Positions 35,067-47,066 of a DNA stretch of 64,000 nucleotides are shown here, piece by piece. The first letter of the stretch is position 1, and each line of letters opens with the position of its first letter. The stretch is from Morinoia aosen. Its lineage: Eukaryota > Arthropoda > Malacostraca > Amphipoda > Talitridae. A program made the position numbers and the translations under genes. The stretch is taken from assembly GCA_030386875.1 (NCBI GenBank), contig CM059577.1, positions 24,377,038 to 24,441,037 of the forward strand. The letters run 5' to 3'. The notes below the pieces were generated by a model. That model made no database searches. It saw only the letters and a list, made by a program, of their open reading frames with translations, and was not told the DNA's origin.

Positions 35067-35754
35067 ATCTATTGTCCGTAGCGCCACAAAATTTTAGGAC
35101 CGAATAGTCCACCACGTAAGAGTTCTTTTCCAGCAAAAACATGAAAAATGACCCGAGTGGCAGGGGCCTGGGACGATCTCAAGCTAGAAAAAATCTTGTA
35201 CAGCACACCAAGTGTGTTATCTGCTGAACTGTTCAGTTTGATTACCTCAACAAATTATTATAACACGAACACTACATCACTTTTACCAGTTACGTAATAT
35301 AGAATTCAAATTTTCAACTAGGGAAGGATATTTGTAGCACAAAATTCAGCGACGAAATTAAAACTTTCTACGGAAATGTATTGCAGGAAGACGAGTTCAT
35401 AATATTCACCGTGAACAAGTAACACTTGGTAAATAATCTAAAATAACTCCATCATTGACGTTTCTCAGCTCGAGAAGAAAAAGCATGGCGAAAATCGCTA
35501 CACGTAAAGTAATTTTTACTAAAATTACTCAACCCTTTAATCCTCAACTGGACTGAACGGTCCTCTTTCAAAAAGAGGAGCATTATATTTTATTTCTTAT
35601 ACAATTTTTTCACCAATGTGACCTTAGAACTTCACTGGCAAGTTGCAGTTCGTTCCACATCTTGATAACAGTGACTACCTGATGCCAGTGTCTGTTTAGT
35701 GATTGCGGTTGTCATAACGGTAATTTGAGTATAAAAATGTGGGCGTTAAAGGGT

Positions 35755-35800
35755 TTAATGACACTGAACGTTTCGGACTAACTGTCCATCTTCAGCAAGA
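35755..35800 (-). ncRNA. hammerhead-ribozyme-like core in the Penelope-like element
   Basis: On the minus strand CTGAAGA (35795-35789) is followed by GGAC-AGTTA... closing with GTCC (a 4-bp stem II) and then GAAA (35774-35771), CGTTCAGT and GTC. These match the hammerhead core CUGANGA / GAAA / NUH with a minimal stem III. Hammerhead motifs are known in Penelope-like elements. I could not find a convincing stem I, so activity is uncertain. Confidence 0.45.
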
Positions 35801-36230
35801 TGGATTTCTCAAATTAGAACAAAGGAAGAGGAATCAAAGCACTCAAGTTGTAGTATCTATAAAAAATCTAAATAAAAAACACAAACCGTAAAATATGAAC
35901 AAAATGAAGGGAAAACTGAGTAATTGAATTACGTGTTGGCGACATGAAGCGGGAAAGCACTTTGGGTCATTGAGAACAGGTTTCATTTTGTAAATACACA
36001 AAGATTCGAGAGGCGCAGATCTGTTCTGTAAGAGATACCGGCCAAGATTTTAAAATCATTTAGGGAGACCGGAACATTGCACTCTTCCGCATGAGATCTA
36101 AAGGAGGACAGTGGGGGGGACCATAGAGGAAGACCAGTTCTGCAACTACGCCCAGCATGCTCGAAAACTTGAGTCTTCAGGGTACGGCAGGTAGAACCAA
36201 CACACCGCGATTCACAACGTGAACAACAGT
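35755..36230 (-). mobile_element. Penelope-like element, 3' end
   Basis: The minus strand reads CCSRCESRCVGSTCRTLKTQ, then VFEHAGRSCRTGLPLWSPP, then HAEECNVPVSLNDFKILAG, and after frameshifts SLCIYKMKPVLND. This is the GIY-YIG endonuclease end of Penelope-like retroelements (family features: Cys pairs, VGST, EHAGRS, LNDF, K-hxPxLN). Stops and frameshifts make it a relic. A hammerhead-like core lies in the 3' part (35755-35800). The linker region may extend to about 36470, but the reverse transcriptase was not recognised. Confidence 0.75.
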
Positions 36231-36239
36231 CCTTTTATC

Positions 36240-38022
36240 CCGGTTAACAAGTTTCAATGGCCTGGGATGGTTTGTGTATTTCAGCCCAGGACTAACTACG
36301 CGCAATTGGCTATTACAGAAGTCAATTTACGCAATTGAACACATCAACACAAAGTTTCAATGGAAGTTCTCCAGTTTACAGTACCGACTTACAAGTTCAT
36401 GAAAACAATTGTTAACGAGGTTAGTAAAATAATAACCACGAATGTAGCGAGTTCAGTCAAACTAGATGTTTGAACAGGTACAGGTTATATCGTGGAGTAG
36501 GAGTAGGAACTCCACTAAACCTTAGAAAGAAACGGCTTCATGTGGCAAGATTCGTCAAAATTTGGAGACCTTTAGCACATGAAAAAAGCACGGACCATTT
36601 GGAATCAAGTTTTCAAGACTTCACTATAACAGTGAGGGTGGGGTAAATTCCCTGTTCAGTAGATAGGGCAAATCATTATGGTAAAACCCATCTGTAAGCG
36701 TAAATTTTTTTTTCCTTAGACAAGCTTAGGGGTTCGAAAATTTTACTCTCCACCATTCCACACGTAAAACGTAAATGACCGTTCGTAGACTTTCCCTGAG
36801 AGAAGAGAACCCTGTTAAGCACTTTAAGCCAACTCACGCTCAGGCACGCGTACGTTTTGCCGTTCCCAGCATGACAGTTCATCGTAGCAAGTGATGAAAG
36901 ATGGCAGGACTACATCAGAGGATACTATTTCCGTCGAGACCCATCTTTCGCGGTATGATACGGTTCGATTGTTAGCGAAGTAAGGAGCTTAATTTAATAA
37001 CAGACCTCGCCGCCCGAGTACGTGTCAATCCGCTTTACGTAGTTCTGAGAAAAGCGACAAAATTCGATCTAAAATGAAGCGGCAATGACACGCATGTTAT
37101 TATACACTTGTTTGTATAATTAGTCCCTATAATATGAGTTGCCCGGTCCGTCCGTGTAACCCCCCTCTTCTGATCGATAGATTTGATAGCTACAATGATA
37201 AAGCTTAAGAAATCCAAGAAATTATTTCATTTCACATTTCTGTGGCGATTCAATTTGCCTCCACTTTGATTACGGTATCCAGAATACGCAATCTGGCCTA
37301 TTTTTAGGCATAGAAATTTTCTTGCAAGCTTTCTCTGTTGAAATTCATCATGTTGCTTCGATATTTCCAACTGATCATGCGAAAAAAGTTTAAATTCGTT
37401 TGGCAAAAAGAGGACACCATGGCTAGAAACGTGTTCAACCGCGAGAGAAGTAACAAGACTTATACAGCTAGAAAAATCGCCGAAGACGATTGGATAAACG
37501 CGAAATGGCAAGACGAAGCAATGCTGCTCGCCAACGAGAAGCTAGAGCTAAATTGACAAGTCACTTTAACTGCGTATAATTCTACGGAATAATGCAGATC
37601 AACATCGAGTACCTAGAGAGCTCAACATGAAAGAAGAGAGGAAATTCTTTTGCATAACGCTAGACAAGATCGAGTGGCACGAGAGATTTTAACTCAAAAA
37701 AGAAGGGATGAAATTTTTCAGATCAATGCCGACCAACACGTGTGCACTAGTGTTACCATTAAGTGCAGAGCGTATAGGGCTAGACATCGACACAAATGTG
37801 TCAATTCACGATGTTCTGCACTTAGAACGTAACATGAACACTAAAGGCCAGAGGATCTCCCTACAGTTGCTATCCGACTAGCAACTGTTCGAAACTTTCT
37901 TTTCACACAAACAATTATTTCCATCCATCAAGAGTTCAAAGTTGAAAATCATTGTTACCAATTACGGTCACAATTTATGTAGTAACTGGCTCGAGAAGCA
38001 TAACAAATACTCTTACTAGGAA
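36240..38022. other. mostly non-coding, possible degraded repeat protein at 37338-37832
   Basis: Apart from the possible Penelope linker (to about 36470) I see no gene. At 37640-37730 the plus strand reads RREEILLHNARQDRVAREIL then TQKRRDEIFQINADQH, a 21-22-residue repeat of Arg-rich type, and similar text (NADQHRVPREL) occurs just upstream in another frame. Such repeats occur N-terminal to some helitron-like helicases, but no helicase is present, so this is a weak call. Confidence 0.35.
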
Positions 38023-38586
38023 TTGCAAGAAAGATCGGCAAATGTGTAGCGTTTGGTAATAATCTATAGTTGAATTTTTGGGGCCAAAACATAGTCTATT
38101 AGATCGAATAAACAAGTTTCCCTCTGCACTTTTCTTCGTTAAATGATGATTTTACCAGTTATAGCGGTAGGTTTAGTTTCGTCTATGATGACGAATGCGT
38201 TCGAATAAACAGATACTCAGATTTTGGAATTTTTTGATTGAATTGTGGTAAAGACCTAGAAATAAACAACTTATCTTCTATATTTTTTTCGTCAAACTAG
38301 TATTTAACGAGGTATAGCGGTAGGTTTAGTTTCGTCTTCAATGACGAGCGCGCTGGAAACTAAACTGCATTGCAGTATTCCTGTCCGACGCGCTTCTTCA
38401 ATTACTTGCCGCTTTCAATCATAGTTGCGGGCAGTAATTTTCCGCTATAACTTATTAATTACTCTTTTGAGACGGAAAGTGCGTGGAAGAAAACTTTTAT
38501 TTCAACTTTATAAACAAGTCTAGGCCCTGAAACTGAAATATCGATTTTTACCAAACGCTACACATTTACCGAAAGATCTTGCTATT
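38023..38586. mobile_element. foldback element related to the FB family
   Basis: The ends 'aaatgtgtagcgtttggtaa' (from 38039) and 'ttaccaaacgctacacattt' (to about 38567) are inverted, with weaker complementarity out to 38023 and 38586. Internal repeats 'gagttatagcggtaggttta'-like and 'ttagtttcgtc' are shared with 12835-13395. The interior has the characteristic 'cgcgctggaa' and 'tttcaatcatagttgcgg' region. No coding capacity. Confidence 0.7.
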
Positions 38587-41325
38587 TTACAACCGATTCA
38601 CTTCAGTTAAATCCCGCGTAGTACCTATGATGACACTGCTAGAATTTATAATCTACATAGTTCATTGACCTTTAACTGCGAAATGTTGACAATCAACCCC
38701 CGAGGAAAACCAAGTAGTGATGGAAAGGACAATCATCAATTTTCCAATTTTCGCTGCCTAAACCTGGTTGATTAGATCGAAATTAACAAGTTTTATTTTA
38801 TTTACTTTCGGGGGCAGATTAGAATTTAACGAGTTATAGCGGTAGATTAGCTACCGGAACTCTAGTACTCAAAGCGGGAAGTAACTCATCGAGCGCGTCA
38901 GATGGCAACACTACAATGTACTCTCCCTTCCGACGCGCTCGAATGATCGAGCGCAATCCCGCGATCTAGGTTGGCGAGTTACATACCGCCATAACCATCA
39001 CTTTCGGGTGAAAATTTCTATCGTGTTACTAACAGATCCAAAAAGTGGGTTCAGGCTCTGAGGGGCCGACAAATTTCAAATAATGAAGTACCCAAACGAA
39101 CTCTACCCAAATTAAACCTACCGCTATAACTCCTTAAATAATTATTTTCGTAATCTAGCGTTAATAATTATCTGATAAGAACAGCATTGGCTATAGTTCC
39201 GATATGGCTCTTCCGGTGTCTGGCGGATGCCTAGCATGCAAAGTCACTATCGCGGGGAAATCATCTGTGTCGGTTAGGCTGAGTTATATTAAGTTATTTT
39301 AGGTTTACTTAGGGACGTTCTCATTCCTGCAGAGTTGAATATCTGGAAAACTTAGCTTTCACGAGCCCCATGGTATTCATGTAAAGCGTTTACAAATATC
39401 GGTAGACCTAATTTTCGTAATGAATTTTTATAATTAGTTGAACCATTTGAATCAGTTGACCAAAGCCATTCCGAAGACACACTGTTTAAATCTGAGGTCT
39501 CAAGAAAGGTGATCATTCAACACTTCGACCGCAATAACTTTCCAACCTATATCCCAAATGAGGTCCTAAGCACGATATCCCTTACTTGAGTACTATTGGA
39601 TCATTAAATCGTGTCATCTTTGACTTACCTATCCAAACGAGCTTCAGATGTGGAACTTCCATCATATACATGACTTTATTAAGCAACTTCTCTACTCGCT
39701 GCGAGGTCGTGGTGGAATGCTACCAAGTCACATAACAGAGCTCAGGACTACAAGGTAATTTAAAGCTAAAACAAAGTTGTCACGGGGAACGTCGTTCTCG
39801 AGCACAAAATATGCAGCAAGGTTTTGGCAGGTTGGCACAAATCATAAATTCAGAGTGTCAGTAAGCAAAAAAAATCAATTTTTTAACCATTACTGCTAAA
39901 TTCAATTAATTGAAATTCAACCAGGCAGTGTGGAAGCTGGGATACGAGCCTCAGTATGCCTTGCCAGGCCACATAAAAAAATATTTTGCTCCAGTCAAAT
40001 CGGAAGATTTTATCTTGAAAATATTTAATTTTTCGAATGCTTTCTAACAAACGCAAAGGAGCAATGACGGTTCCCGCCGTTGAATCGACACCTATTTTGA
40101 ACATCTGGGCCGAGAGGGGAATTATGGCGAAGTTCTCCCGTTTCCTAACAGTGAGGAATACCACCCTGACATAAATAGCCACTACGAAGATGGGGAAATA
40201 CGATTACTAACTGGGAATTTGAAACCTCATGAGATGCAAACGGTTGTTTGTGGAAACGTCTCACATATATGCAGTACGTACTCGTGGAACGCCATCTGGT
40301 GGGCAAGAGAGAGAGGGAAGAGAGAAGAACGTTCTCGGGTCGGCAAGGTCCACAGATGCGATCCGTGAATAAGTTCAACATGTTTATGGTCAAAATCTTT
40401 TTTCAGTATACCGTAGAATTCCAGCTCCCATGTAGGAATACTTTTAAATTTTGATGCAAGAATCAACTTACAAAAACGATGTATCACACTTAAACTTCAT
40501 AATTGACAAGCTGCATTGATTCTCCTGCCCTGGGTGTCTGCCCACACAATTCTGTCGTAGATTTAGTTATTTAACAAGTTTCTGAGAGCTACAAGTTCAT
40601 TTATTTGCTCCAGGCGTAAATTCAAGCTGCAACTCCTTTATTGAGCGTGGAATTTTTACCCAGTGTAACAATTCGATTTTTTTCATATTTGTCTGCCTAT
40701 GCATTTGAGCAGAACTTGTTTAGTATCTATTTTTTGCGTAGAAGAAGTGTGTTTGGTATGGATGTAAGTGAAAATCTCTCCTGATTTCCGAGCTTCAGCA
40801 AGGGACTCAATGAAGATTATATAGTGATTAATCTTGTTGGAAATGAAGGCAGAATGCATAAGCTGTAGAACATCAGATGAAGTCGTGTAAAGTGCACCTC
40901 TGCATCACACACCCCAGACAGCCCAAGACAGGGATGAGAGTAAGTTAATGAGGGTAGCTACGCTGATGCACGTCAGAGAGTATGTTGAGACATGTCGCAC
41001 CTGTTAAAATACTCCCATGGGTTCCTCTGATTTACGTAGATAATTAATTGACAATACATTAGCCATTCAAGGTACTCAACGTGAAATAAAACGCAACATT
41101 CCGTGCAGATTTAGGTGCTTCTTTACATCGAAATTTTCCCCCGAATACAATCTCTTGCATACGAGGTGCACTTCTAATGCTGGTGCGTAGGTCTACATTG
41201 GGTGCATCTATCTATGTCTAGATCTAGAGTACAGATACTGGCACATACTCAGATCATGGACTTACTGATACGAGCTGCATGCCTCCCAAGTAGGCGTAGG
41301 AATGCTGTGTGCATACGAACTGTAG
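38587..41325. other. FB-related fragments followed by unassigned DNA
   Basis: 38740-39160 carries a one-armed FB relative with 'ttagctaccggaactc', 'caaagcggga' and 'atggcaacactacaatg'. 39040-39080 repeats the 'aagtgggttcaggctctg' phrase found near 9690. 39180-39310 is inversely homologous to 10165-10350 ('gatatggctcttccgg'). From 39400 to 41325 I recognise nothing. Confidence 0.5.
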
Positions 41326-41672
41326 GTTTTGCAAGTAGGTGTAGGCATGCTGCTGACACAGCTGCAAGTAGGTGTAGGCACGCTACCGACACAGCTGCAA
41401 GTAGGTGTAGGCACGTCACCGACACAGCTGCAAGTAGGTGTAGACACACTACCGACACAGCTGCAAGTAGGTGTAGACACACTACCGACACAGCTGCAAG
41501 TAGGTGTAGGCACACTACCGACACAGCTGCCAGTAGGTGTGGGCACCCTACCGACACAGCTGCAAGTAGGTGTAGGCACACTACCGACACAGCGCAAGTA
41601 GGTGTAGACACACTACCGACACAGCTGCAAGTAGGTGTAGACACACTACCGACACAGCTGCAAGTAGGCAGA
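41326..41672. repeat. minisatellite, 33-bp unit, about 10 copies
   Basis: The unit contains CAAGTAGGTGTAG, GCACACTACC and GACACAGCTG. Because 33 is divisible by three, several frames stay open on both strands and produce apparent 90-170-residue ORFs with 11-residue repeats. These are artefacts of the repeat. Confidence 0.95.
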
Positions 41673-43010
41673 GGGCAGAAGCGCAGTGTGAGGGCCCGCC
41701 AGTAGCGCAGAGCTGCCCGGTGCAGTGCGAGAGCTGCCACGGTGCCCACCGCCGCCCCTAAATATAACTCCACCCACAGTGGCCCCGCTCACGCTACCGA
41801 GACACCTGTGTCGTGAACAAAGCTCCTAAATACTCATCTAGGAAGTTCGTGCCCTGCGTTAGGACTCTGTTGTTGAGTCTGGGTGTTAAATGCCCGCTTG
41901 TGCAGGTGGTGCCTTGTGTTGTGGCTGTGTTAGGTGCTGTTGTTAAACGCCCGTCTAGGCAGGTGGTGCCCTGCGTTGAGTCCGGTTGTTAAATGATCAT
42001 CGAAGGAGGGGATTTCCTTCGTTATGACTGTGTTATTGATTAACGCTGTTAAATAATAACCTACACAAAGAGCAATTTTTTGCTTTATGTCTCTTTGATT
42101 GAATACTGTTGATAAATACTCGCATAAGGGGGTGGTGTGTACATCATTGCCCTGTCATAGACCCTGTTGTGACCAGAGGGTGAAGGACTGTACGGAGCAG
42201 CGCTGGTGCAAACTTTGGCTGGACGCAATCCTGCGGGGCAATCACACAGCAGAATCGGGGCTGCATGAGTACGATCTTGTGATACGATTAGTGTGTGTAC
42301 AGTACAATTAGTGGTTCTGCGATATGGTTAATATTCATGGGCTTTAATCAATACTCAAGTGGTACGATTAATACTCCTAGGTTTTAATAAGTACAGTATT
42401 TCTGTGGTATGAATAGTGTTCTTGGGTTTTATTAAATACTCATGAAGTACGATTAATACTCCTAGATTTTAATATGTACAGTATTTCTGCGGTACGATTA
42501 AGGTTTTTGGGTTTTATTAAGTACTCTTGAGGTACGATTATTGTTCCTTTTAAAAAGTATTTCTGATGTAATGTTCTTGGGTTTTAACAAATATTTCTGT
42601 GGCTAGATTAGCTTTTTGGATTTTATTAAATACTCTTGAAGTACGAACAATACATATGTACGGAAATAAGTATTTCCGGGGTACAATAAATGTTCAAGTG
42701 GAACAATAAGTACTCCATAGATATAGTAGATATTTGTAATGTACAATGAATACTCCGGTGGTAAGAATTTAAAAAAAATTAGCGGCGCTTTTGATGTAAA
42801 TTTCGGTGACCATCTGCCCTTTGTGTAACGTTCTACTGACGTATTGTGACGGTCATAGGGCCTACTGCTTAAAAATTACGGTTTCTTTTTACATGTACCA
42901 CATGGCAGACTAAAATCCGCACATGCGAGATGTTCAGAATGAAATCCGTGCATGCTAGATATTCACTCGTAAATATAATTAATATACGACTCACCACCTC
43001 CTCACAGGTT
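41673..43010. repeat. degenerate tandem repeats (two families)
   Basis: 41820-42140 has diverged units of about 65 bp around 'caggtggtgccctgcgttg' and 'gttgttaaa'. 42290-42760 has diverged units of about 60 bp around 'ggtacgattaatactcctag' and 'ttttattaagtact'. No gene is visible. Confidence 0.6.
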
Positions 43011-43440
43011 GCATTATTCCCCAACCGCTCACCGCCCGACAGGGATTGCATTATTCACCCAACCCCCACCACCCGACAGGGGTTGCGTAATTCCCCAACC
43101 CCCACCACCCGACAGGGATTGCATTATTCACCCAACCCCCACCACCCGACAGGGGTTGCATTATTCACCCAACCCCCACCACCCGACAGGGGTTACATTA
43201 TTCACCCAAATCCCACCACCCGATAGGGGTTGCATTATTCCCCCAGCCCCACCGCCCGACAGGGGTTGCATTATTCCCCCAGCCCCACCGCCCGACAGGG
43301 GTTGCATTATTCACCCAGCCCCCAACACCCGACAGGTGTTGCATTATTCCCCCAGCCCCATCGCCCGACAGGGGTTGCATAATTCCCCAACCCCCACCGC
43401 CCGACAGGGGTTGCATTATTCCCCAACCCCTACGCCGGAC
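43011..43440. repeat. minisatellite, about 37-bp unit, about 11-12 copies
   Basis: The unit contains CACCCGACAGGGG, TTGCATTATTC and a C-rich ACCCAACCCCC block. One strand is strongly C-rich. Apparent ORFs across it are repeat artefacts. Confidence 0.95.
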
Positions 43441-46438
43441 AGAAGGACGTTGGTGTAATGCTCAATATTTTGAAGTGGTTTGCGCTGCTTATCAAAGCTG
43501 GCAAACATGCGCGTGGTGTGAGATAAGCCGCAGTGTTGTTCAGACGTTTATTGTACAGTACTTTACACTGTTGGACGCACAGAGAATATTTAAATAAAAT
43601 TTGATTCGGAGCTCGTCTCCTCGCCGAGATATTCGCGAGTTTGTTCTTTTGATCTTAATTGTTGCTTAAATGTTGCCCGTCACTTACGTTAGAGCAAAGT
43701 AACATATGAGAAATTTTATCTGAGATAAGATTGCAAGCAATGACTGAAGGTGAGCTCTTAGAATGATGCTCCCTTGTGCACGTTGGACTTGTGTTTTGTG
43801 ATAGCTTGTGAAGAGACGGACCTTCATTAGTGCTTATTTGTGTGCAGTTAATTCTCACTAAACTATAATTTGGGAAATGTGTTCGGACTTACACGTTAAA
43901 GTCCCTAGTGTGGACCTATTTCTGAAAGTTTCTAATGTATGAATTCATATACTTTCGTCTACACAGTGTAGAGCTTATCATGTAAAAGTCCCTAAAACCT
44001 AGACTTTAATATGTTATTTTGTTAAGTGTGAACTAGTAAAGCTTTCACAATACGCATCTACAATACGTATTACTAAACTAAAGTGTCATTGAAAATTGTC
44101 ATCTATTTGTGAATGGAATTACAGATGAATCGGTGCGTGGCTTGCGTGAGATGATACTTTTCAGCACTTGTGCATTAATTTATTTTGCGATAAAAATTTT
44201 GTTTCGTGGATGGAAGTTGGAAAGCTGGTAGACATCGGCTGTCGTGTTCAATCAGAAGAAATGATTCAAACTAATGGCTTTAGAATATTTCAACACAAAA
44301 TGATCGTGTTATTTCTTGATGCAAGTAGCATGCTTGCCACCATTTCAAAAAAGTCAGTATGCACTCCGATATATAATGTTGTGTGGTTCCATAAGTGAAA
44401 TTCAGCCCCTCCCTTGGGGAGAAAAATAATTTCTTCAAAGCATTGACGATGAACTCCAAGTTAAGTTATAAATGCTACAATGAAACGTAGTACTGAAATT
44501 CAGCGATAGCGTTTAGAAAATTTAGAGGTAGTACTCCTTCATATTTTGAAACCGTTCTTAAATAAAAGGTTTCTGAAAAGCACCACTCCGCGCTATTTAA
44601 CATCAGAATATACTTTTATGAGGCCATATATTCTATGCTTGTGTGAAATTCAATGACGTTTGAGTATGCAACTCGTGTATTAAACTTGAACTCATTCTGT
44701 ACACTTAGAAATATTTTAAAGATGCGCCAGGAGATTTCAACACTGATATTTCGATGACCTGTTTTAATTGTGTTTATTCTACTTTAAATGCATGAAGGAT
44801 TTTCAACACAGATATTTCTGCGAATTTTTAAATATTGAAGAAATGCTTTAGAAATTTTAACTACAGATTTTACTGTGCACTTTATATTAAGTGTTTTACA
44901 AATACGTGACAATTGTCTACACATATATTTCTGTTAAATTTGATATATTTAACAAATGATTGCGAAATTTTCAATAAAAATATTTTTATCTCTGAAAAGT
45001 TTAATCGGAAAAATCGAAGCCACTGAAAATGTGCAAATGATTTCATCACTATGTATATGGAAAGAATTACATCGCAAATATTGTATCAGCCCTAACGTAT
45101 ATACTTAATTTGAAAGCTCTTCGCCGAGATACATACATATTTCGTGTACAAATAAGGCCACAAATACGCAATGTGACGTTCTATCAATTTTTCTTCGTCT
45201 TGATTTGATTTATAAAATTGTATCATTTTGAACCCTGAATTGAATTTCACTCAGACAATAATTTTTATCTGAATGAATTCTATCATTTCTGAAAAAAATT
45301 GGATCATCCGAACCTAAATTATTCAAACTTCAGGATTTCAATGAACAACTGCACGTCAGTATTAGCGAGAAGTCCATAGTTCTCAGTAAATGAACAAATC
45401 TCCTATATTTAGCCCATTTATCGCGTGATTTATCCGAGGTTTCATGGGAAAGCGCTCATGCTTCTCATGGGAAAACAGGTGGCGATTGGCCAATTTCTCT
45501 CACGTCCGTAGTATCGCCTACGTCGTGGGTCTGATTTAAATTCTTGTATTATCGAAGCTGACGTTGCAACGTCAATGGAAGCTAAGAGCTGATTTTGTCT
45601 GTCTTTGGGCCAGATTTTCATACGACTTATGAACTTTGTCTTACCGGTACTTTCGCAGAGTAACTTCTTATTCTCTGTTGACTTGCGCTGCCCGTCGTAC
45701 CGGTAGGACGACGTAAATTATTTGATGACGTAAATTTGTGAACTCATTTCTATCTTTAGATTTACTTCCTTGTCGCGTTAGAAATCAAAATACTTCATGA
45801 GTTTTCCACGTCAAGTACTGTCGATTTTAAGTTGTTCAAAATTGTTGCAGTAGTCGGTTTGTTTATATTGTCAAAACTTGAGGTTCATTTTTGCTTTGTA
45901 AATATGGTGACAATTTTAAAAATATTAATCAGTTTTATACGTGATTTTTTAGCTGAGGAACCGAATCTAACATACGAATACTGATTTTTTGCTTCTCTTT
46001 GTTTTTTTCCTTCATCAGTGTTCAATAGCTTAATATGAAACTTTAATTAACATTCATTCCTACGTAAAAAATGCTACAACTTCGTAAAATATTTTTTTCT
46101 AGTTTTCTACCGTTGAAATTGCTCCAAAGTGCAGTGCATTAAGTAGTTTTAATACAGTAGTGATTATTTAATTGGTTTAATATTTCACTGAAAGTGTACC
46201 CCCTTCACTCGGCCTCTCACACGGCGCCCTCTAAAATAAAAGGAACAATTACGCCTGTAAACATTGAGTGAGACTTACTCCAGTTCGTCCACGCCGTCGT
46301 CGACAAAAGTGAATGTAACAAAAGTTTACGGGAAACAATAAAAGGCAGGAAGTGTTCATTTAGTGTACGAGTGTAAATAAAATTAGTGAAATTTCCCTCC
46401 AGTCTCTCAGCGACGCGCCTCTGAGGAAAGAAGCCCGA
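43441..46438. other. AT-rich non-coding DNA, with degenerate repeats and an upstream regulatory zone
   Basis: 44710-45010 contains about five highly diverged units of about 68 bp with 'tcaacacagatatttctg'-like text. 45480-45580 holds a GATTGGCCAAT palindrome and the bZIP-type palindrome described separately. No coding exon was found. Confidence 0.5.
45559..45574. promoter_or_regulatory. perfect 16-bp palindrome, bZIP-type site
   Basis: TGACGTTGCAACGTCA is a perfect palindrome made of two CRE half-sites (TGACGT / ACGTCA) around a TTGCAA C/EBP-like core. It lies about 960 bp upstream of the putative start codon at 46533. Function is inferred from the motif only. Confidence 0.4.
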
Positions 46439-46476
46439 TGATTGGCAGCCGCTGCAGCCAATCAGCTGCAGCCAAT
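46439..46476 (+). promoter_or_regulatory. CCAAT-box cluster of a putative promoter
   Basis: TGATTGGC (46439-46446) is followed by its exact inverse GCCAATCA (46457-46464), and another GCCAAT at 46471-46476. Three CCAAT boxes within 38 bp and 57-94 bp upstream of an ATG are typical for an NF-Y-type promoter. No clear TATA box is seen. Confidence 0.5.
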
Positions 46477-46532
46477 GCTGCATCGCCAACTAATAATTTA
46501 AAACGGATTAAGAAGTGCAGTAGCTCCTGAAA

Positions 46533-46562
46533 ATGTCGTCGTATAAAAGTCCTTACGTATCG
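46533..46562 (+). CDS. putative first coding exon, ten codons
   Basis: An ATG at 46533 opens MSSYKSPYVS and is followed at once by a consensus donor GTGAGT (46563-46568), phase 0. Its position just downstream of the CCAAT cluster supports a genuine transcription start region. I do not recognise the protein from ten residues, and the next exon was not found within the window, so the call depends on promoter and splice signals alone. Confidence 0.4.
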
Positions 46563-46974
46563 GTGAGTAATAATCTAAGCTAATCTAATAAATTTTGAAC
46601 GATATTTTCTCGCTCAGATAAGACACAAATTTACGTGTAATCCTTTATATTTTGTCTTGTTAACTCTGTACACACTTTTTGGTGAACCTGTATACTATAT
46701 AGAGGAGGAATGCGAAGTTGAACATCGCCTATGGGACACAATACTAGGACGTCAGCACTTCATAAGGAAAGTTACGATACGTTAAATGAAAGCGCTTTTT
46801 TCCTGCTGAATATGGGTATCAAACGAACACATATTCAACATTCTAACGTAATATATTAGAGCCAATAACATCACGCAATAATTTCTACAAACATTTTAGT
46901 TTGATGAGTCTATTGAACAAAGGAGAACAGTCGATCCTCGAGTGCTACGATCGACTGCTGTGATAGTTTACGTC

Positions 46975-47066
46975 CTCTTGATATACTTGATACTTCTACT
47001 TCTATATACTTCCCTTGATATACTTGATACTTCTACTTCTATATACTTCTCTTGATATACTTGATA
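46975..47066. repeat. short tandem repeat, about 36-38-bp unit, 2.5 copies
   Basis: The phrase 'ttgatatacttgatacttc' with 'tacttctatatacttc' is repeated twice and partially a third time. Confidence 0.8.

Larger units (their letters stand above)
33646..35754. other. intron or intergenic DNA with inverted repeats and a G tract
   Basis: This lies 5' of the secreted-protein exon, so the missing first exon may be here or further right; I could not identify it. It contains the three-copy repeat at 34231-34960 and a C5G21 run at 35041-35066. Confidence 0.5.
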
